Below are positions 59,991 to 64,000 of a DNA stretch of 64,000 nt, one piece after another. The notes below the pieces were generated by a model that worked only from the letters and a program-made list of their open reading frames with translations, was not told the DNA's origin and made no database searches. Every line of letters begins with the position of its first letter. The stretch's first letter is position 1. Origin of the DNA: Acidobacteriaceae bacterium (lineage in GTDB: Bacteria; Acidobacteriota; Terriglobia; Terriglobales; Acidobacteriaceae). Location: the NCBI GenBank assembly GCA_030041045.1, contig JASHOQ010000074.1, positions 1 through 64,000 on the forward strand. The letters run 5' to 3'. Position numbers and translations under genes: made by a program.

Positions 59991-60746
59991 ATGACCACCG
60001 CGACCCTCTCCTTCGCCGCGCCTTACCTCATCCAGCAGAACTACTCCGCCTACACCGAGGAGCAGCACAGCGTCTGGGCCGAGCTTGTGGGCCGTGTGCT
60101 GCCCGAGCTCGAGCGCCACGCCTCGCGCACCTATCTCGAAGGCTTCGACATCATCGGCCTCCAGCGCGACCGGTTGCCCAATCTCCAGTCCATCAGCGCG
60201 CGCCTGCGGCCGCGCACCGGCTGGAATTCGACCCCCGTGAGCGGCTTTCTGCCCGCGCCCGCGTTCTTTGAGATGCTCGCCAGCCGCAACTTCCCCACCA
60301 CCACCTGGCTGCGCAGCCGCGAGTCGCTCGAGTACACCCCCGAGCCCGACATTTTTCACGATGTCTTCGGCCACGTCCCCATGCACGCGCACAAAGTCTT
60401 CGCCGATTTCCTGGAACGCTACGGCCGTGTCTGCGCCGCCATCTCCAACGCCGCGGTCCTGGAGAAGCTCGGCCGGCTCTTCTGGTACACGGTCGAGTTC
60501 GGCCTCATCCGCGAAGGCAGCGAAACCAAGGTCTACGGCAGCGGCCTCATCAGCTCGCACGGCGAGTGCCTCAACGTGGTCGGCGGTCACTGCGCCATTC
60601 ACGATTTTTCTTTGGACGAGGTGCTGGCCACGCCGGTCAAAGTGGACGAGCTGCATAAGCTGCTCTTCGCCGTGAGCAGCTTCGACCAGATCTACGAGGC
60701 CATGCACCAGGCCGAAAAACGCGCCCTCAACGGGAGTCTGAATTGA
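59991..60746 (+). CDS. phhA: Phenylalanine 4-hydroxylase
   Basis: 251 aa, the short bacterial form without a regulatory domain. Hydroxylates phenylalanine to tyrosine with O2 and tetrahydrobiopterin (or another tetrahydropterin). Iron ligands: PDIFHDVFGHVPMH gives two His, FWYTVEFGLIREG the Glu. SRESLEYTPEP and YGSGLISSHGEC are other family blocks. The cofactor could be made by the folE/PTPS genes at 32652-34221. No pterin carbinolamine dehydratase (phhB) is present in the window. Confidence 0.95.
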   Translation: MTTATLSFAAPYLIQQNYSAYTEEQHSVWAELVGRVLPELERHASRTYLEGFDIIGLQRDRLPNLQSISARLRPRTGWNSTPVSGFLPAPAFFEMLASRNFPTTTWLRSRESLEYTPEPDIFHDVFGHVPMHAHKVFADFLERYGRVCAAISNAAVLEKLGRLFWYTVEFGLIREGSETKVYGSGLISSHGECLNVVGGHCAIHDFSLDEVLATPVKVDELHKLLFAVSSFDQIYEAMHQAEKRALNGSLN

Positions 60747-61141
60747 ACGCCGCTCGCAACGACGGGCGTGGGTTGATTTGCATTTGCGTTGAAAGGGGGC
60801 CTCAGCCGTGCCCTTTTGCCCGCGTAGCGGGCAACAGAAGGTAGCCCCGGGCGCAAGCCTGGGGAAGGGAGATTGGGAATCAGAATTGAAGCCCGCGGAG
60901 CGGGCGCAAGAAGGTAGCCCCAGGCGCGAGCCTGGGGGTCAGGATCTGCCAGCCCAACCCGCAAGCCCGCTTAAGCGGGCGTAAGAAACGGAACGGCTGG
61001 TAGGTCAGGGCTGGTAGGTCAGGGCTTTAGCCCTGACATCCAAAAACCGCAAAGAGAAATGCGGGGCCTCAGCCCCTGAGGGAAGATTCTCTCAATCTGA
61101 CGCACGACCGGGACAACTCGCCACCCGTGAAGGAGAACGGA
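60747..61141. repeat. Gap packed with palindromic repeats
   Basis: No gene. Hairpins: GCCCGC-GTA-GCGGGC (60818-60832), CCCCGGGC-GCAA-GCCTGGGG (60845-60864), GCCCGC-GGA-GCGGGC (60891-60905), CCCCAGGC-GCGA-GCCTGGGG (60918-60937), GCCCGCTTAAGCGGGC (60965-60980) and the second 71-bp REP pair (61012-61083). Confidence 0.85.
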
Positions 61142-62461
61142 ATGTCGGAACTAAGCTATCAGACTGGTTTTGCCAACGAGTTTGCCACCGAGGCCGTGGC
61201 CGGCGCGCTGCCCGTGGGCCAGAACGCGCCGCAGATGCATCCCCTCGGCCTTTACACCGAGCAGTTCAGCGGCACGCCCTTCACCGCGCCGCGCGCCGTA
61301 AACCGCCGCACCTGGACCTACCGCATCCGCCCCTCGGTCACGCACCGGCCTTATGAAGAAATCTCTTCCGGCCTCATGCGCAGCGGGCCTTTCAATGAAA
61401 CCCCTACCACTCCGAACCAGCTCCGCTGGGATCCGCTCCCGCTGCCGGAAAAAGAGACGGACTTCGTCGACGGCATCATCACCATGGGCGGCAACGGCGA
61501 CCCTTCTGTTCAGACCGGCCTCGCTGTCCATCTCTATGGCGCCAACGCCTCCATGCACGACCGCTTCTTTTCGAACGCCGACGGCGAAATGCTCATCGTG
61601 CCGCAGGCGGGCGCACTGCTCTTCCACACCGAGCTCGGCATCCTCGAATGCGCTCCGGGCGAAATCTGCATCATTCCCCGCGGGGTCAAGTTCCGCGTGG
61701 TGCTGCTTGAAAAAGAAGCGCGCGGCTACATCTGCGAGAACTACGGCCTCACCTTCCGCCTGCCGGAGCTCGGCCCCATCGGCGCCAACGGCCTTGCCAA
61801 TGCGCGCGACTTTCAATCGCCCGTGGCCGCCTTCGAAGACCGCGAAGGCGACTTCCACATGGTGAACAAGTTCCTCGGCAGGCTGTGGCGCGCGCCCATC
61901 GACCACTCGCCGCTCGATGTGGTCGCCTGGCACGGCAACTACGCACCGCTCAAATACGATCTCGCCCGCTTCAACTGCATCAACACCGTCTCCTTCGACC
62001 ACCCCGATCCCTCCATCTACACCGTGCTCACCGCGCCCTCTGCCATTCCCGGCACCGCCAACTGCGACTTCGCCATCTTTCCTCCGCGCTGGCTCGTCGC
62101 CGAGCACAGCTTCCGCCCGCCCTGGTTCCATCGCAACCTGAACAACGAGTTCATGGGCCTGGTCTTCGGCGCCTACGACGCCAAGGCCGAGGGCTTCTTG
62201 CCCGGCGGCGCCAGCCTGCACAACTGCATGGCCGGCCACGGACCCGATGCCGAGACCTTCGAGCGCGCCTCGCACGCCGACCTGCGCCCGCAGTACCTCG
62301 CCAACACGCTCGCCTTCATGTTTGAAACCCAGCTCGCCATCCGCCCCACGCTCTTCGCCATGAACACGCGCATCCTGCAGCACGAATACTTCGAGTGCTG
62401 GCAGGGCCTAAAGAAGCGCTTCACTGGCGCCGAGCTTGGTGTGGAGATGTCGAAATCATGA
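61142..62461 (+). CDS. hmgA: Homogentisate 1,2-dioxygenase
   Basis: 439 aa from ATG 61142 (AGGAGA upstream). Opens the homogentisate ring to maleylacetoacetate with Fe(II). [20 protein letters not shown] is the standard start; iron-binding residues lie in [20 protein letters not shown] and in [11 protein letters not shown]. Length is normal. It needs the product of hpd and feeds fahA; a maleylacetoacetate isomerase gene is not seen in the window. Confidence 0.96.
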   Translation: MSELSYQTGFANEFATEAVAGALPVGQNAPQMHPLGLYTEQFSGTPFTAPRAVNRRTWTYRIRPSVTHRPYEEISSGLMRSGPFNETPTTPNQLRWDPLPLPEKETDFVDGIITMGGNGDPSVQTGLAVHLYGANASMHDRFFSNADGEMLIVPQAGALLFHTELGILECAPGEICIIPRGVKFRVVLLEKEARGYICENYGLTFRLPELGPIGANGLANARDFQSPVAAFEDREGDFHMVNKFLGRLWRAPIDHSPLDVVAWHGNYAPLKYDLARFNCINTVSFDHPDPSIYTVLTAPSAIPGTANCDFAIFPPRWLVAEHSFRPPWFHRNLNNEFMGLVFGAYDAKAEGFLPGGASLHNCMAGHGPDAETFERASHADLRPQYLANTLAFMFETQLAIRPTLFAMNTRILQHEYFECWQGLKKRFTGAELGVEMSKS

Positions 62462-62972
62462 ATCGCCCGTGCCGGCAACACACTCCATCGAGCCAGCGCA
62501 TCCCGAAGGGATGCGACGAAAATAGCCCAGGATGGAGTTCGCCGCAGCGAACGAAATTCTGGGAAACGCGCGAATTCAATGAACGCCAAGCCCCGTACGG
62601 GCGCTCGAATTTTCTCCAACCTGCGGAGGCGGAGCTTTGTAACAAGGGCACGGCTTTAGCCGGGCCGCATGAGTCCAATCAAATCGCGCGGGCTTCAGCT
62701 CGCTGGAGGGAGCAGGGGCCTTCAGGCCCCTGAGGTCGAGAGCAAATCGCGCGGCCTTTAGGCCCGGGAGTCTTGTATGAAGGCACGACTTCAGTCGCGC
62801 GCGACGCTCGCGAAGCGGGCAAAAGAAGGTAGCCCCAGGCGCGAGCCTGGGGTCGCTCGTGCCGCGTGATCCACATGGAAAGGATGGGGCTTCAGCCCCT
62901 GAGGGACGTCTTGGTTCACCGCTCGATCTGCCGCAACAATCCGCATTGGCGCCGCACTCAGGAGCCGCGCTC
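62462..62972. repeat. Gap with repeat copy D and further REP elements
   Basis: No gene. Compound repeat copy D at 62498-62609 (GCATCCC-GAA-GGGATGC, CCCAGGAT, ATTCTGGG, GCCCCGTACGGGC). Then TTTGTAACA plus GGCACGGCTTTAGCCGGGC (62639-62666), GGGGCCTTCAGGCCCC near 62715, CCCCAGGC-GCGA-GCCTGGGG near 62833-62852 (about 30 bases identical to 60909-60937) and GGGGCTTCAGCCCC near 62887. Confidence 0.85.
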
Positions 62973-64000
62973 ATGAGTTCGACAAGCTGGGTCACTTCCG
63001 CCAACCACCCCGAGTGCGACTTTCCCCTTGCCAACCTGCCCTACGGCGTCTTTCGCCGCGCTGGCTCGAGCTCCATCGGCCACATCGGCGTGGCCATCGG
63101 CGACCAGATCCTCGACCTGCACGCCTGCGCCGAACAGGGCCTGCTCGCCGACCTTCCCCACCCGCTCGTCGCCGCCTGCCGCGCTGATCTTCTCAATCCC
63201 CTCATGGCTCTCGGTCCCGCTGCCTGGTCCGCGCTTCGCCGCTGCGTAACTGCTCTTCTCGACGCGGAGAAAGCCTGCCGGGAAACGCAAGGCCACGTGG
63301 CGCCGCATCTCGTCTCCATGCGCGATGCCCAAATGCAGCTCCCTGCGCGCATCGGCGACTTCACCGATTTCTACGCCTCCATTCACCACGCCACGCGCGT
63401 GGGCCGGCTCTTCCGCCCCGAAAATCCCCTCCTGCCCAATTACAAATACGTGCCCATTGCCTACCACGGCCGCGCGTCTTCGATTGTCTTGAGCGGCGAG
63501 CCCGTCCGCCGCCCCTGGGGCCAGATCAAGTCCCGCGTCAACGGAGCGGAGTTCTCGCCCGCGCAGTCACTCGATTACGAGCTCGAAGTCGGCGTCTTCA
63601 TCGGTCCCGACAATGCGCTCGGCGAATCCATCCCCATCGCCGAGGCCGAAGACCACATCTTCGGCCTGTGCCTTCTCAATGATTGGTCCGCGCGCGACAT
63701 CCAGAGCTGGGAGTACCAGCCTCTGGGCCCATTCCTCGCCAAGAACTTTGCCACCACCATCTCTCCCTGGATCGTTCCCCTCGAAGCCCTCGAACCGTTC
63801 CGCGTTCCCGCCTTCGAGCGCCCGCCGGGCGACCCCGCACCGCTTCCGTATCTCACCTCGCCCGCGCCGGAGTGTGCAGGTATCGATCTCACCCTCGAAG
63901 TTTTTCTCGAGTCGCGCCAGATGCGGCAGATGGGCACCGCGCCTGCGCTCCTGAGCCGCTCCAACCTGCGCGATCTTTATTGGACCCTCGCACAGATGGT
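62973..64000 (+). CDS. fahA: Fumarylacetoacetase, N-terminal part
   Basis: At least 342 codons, cut by the window end. Cleaves fumarylacetoacetate to fumarate and acetoacetate, the last step of the pathway. DFPLANLPYGVFRRAG and IGVAIGDQILDLHA are the N-terminal domain; DFTDFYASIHHATRVGRLFR, PIAYHGRASSIVLSG, LDYELEVGVFIG and LLNDWSARDIQSWEYQPLGP with FLAKNFATTISPW hold the metal-binding and catalytic residues. AGGAG at 62960-62964 precedes the ATG. Confidence 0.95.
   Translation, partial: MSSTSWVTSANHPECDFPLANLPYGVFRRAGSSSIGHIGVAIGDQILDLHACAEQGLLADLPHPLVAACRADLLNPLMALGPAAWSALRRCVTALLDAEKACRETQGHVAPHLVSMRDAQMQLPARIGDFTDFYASIHHATRVGRLFRPENPLLPNYKYVPIAYHGRASSIVLSGEPVRRPWGQIKSRVNGAEFSPAQSLDYELEVGVFIGPDNALGESIPIAEAEDHIFGLCLLNDWSARDIQSWEYQPLGPFLAKNFATTISPWIVPLEALEPFRVPAFERPPGDPAPLPYLTSPAPECAGIDLTLEVFLESRQMRQMGTAPALLSRSNLRDLYWTLAQM

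Noticed and set aside
59598-60707. Minus-strand frame across hpd end, repeats and phhA
   Set aside because: Its translation passes through palindromic repeats (for example SGAKAPRFNL) and antisense phhA; such frames are produced by the repeats.

Overview
The window is a high-GC chromosomal segment that looks like a member of the Acidobacteriota, probably the Terriglobia/Acidobacteriaceae group. This is inferred from gene style: a very large Oar-like TonB-dependent receptor with an N-terminal carboxypeptidase-regulatory domain, a propeller-type sensor kinase, tandem PTPS genes, a proton pyrophosphatase, a B12-dependent ribonucleotide reductase, a CHAD protein and many short palindromic intergenic repeats. 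No rRNA gene is present to confirm it.

Layout. 1-2.5 kb: a TetR-controlled set (TetR, GyrI-like protein, DHFR-like reductase and a truncated SnoaL-like gene) ending at tRNA-Lys, beside a decayed tyrosine integrase (2.6-3.1 kb). 3.4-7.7 kb: a cyclic-nucleotide-binding/thioredoxin-reductase-like fusion and a repeat-rich lipoprotein. 8-12.5 kb: a four-gene Gld-type ABC-2 transporter operon. 12.6-17.4 kb: two convergent Tat-exported glycosidase-like paralogues. 17.6-26 kb: an SDR, a small membrane protein, nrdJ and hppA. 26-30.6 kb: a TonB-dependent receptor divergent from an SGNH esterase. 30.7-36.5 kb: truB, a CHAD protein, folE with two PTPS genes, a family 2 glycosyltransferase and a TlpA-like lipoprotein. 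36.6 kb: tRNA-Arg. 37.6-44.2 kb: an outer-membrane protein, a secreted protein, a response regulator, a propeller kinase and TonB. 44.3-48.9 kb: ileS, a REP-associated transposase (RAYT) and lspA. 49-50.7 kb: a PaiB-like protein and two secreted proteins. 51.6-57.8 kb: ECF sigma, zinc-finger anti-sigma, an unknown 291-aa protein, a TPR-CHAT protease and an ion-channel-like protein. 57.9-64 kb: an Lrp regulator and the phenylalanine/tyrosine catabolic genes hpd, phhA, hmgA and fahA (cut by the window end).

How genes work together. PhhA needs tetrahydrobiopterin, and the window also carries folE plus two PTPS-II-type genes that could supply it; hpd, hmgA and fahA then take the ring to fumarate and acetoacetate. 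The sigma/anti-sigma/CHAT block looks like a signalling module in which a membrane-anchored caspase-like protease may act on a membrane-anchored anti-sigma factor.

The most unusual signal is a family of compound palindromic repeats (REP-like) scattered between genes. A RAYT transposase flanked by inverted REP copies lies between ileS and lspA, and one compound repeat sits inside ileS in frame, so about 60 residues of an essential tRNA synthetase appear to be encoded by repeat DNA.
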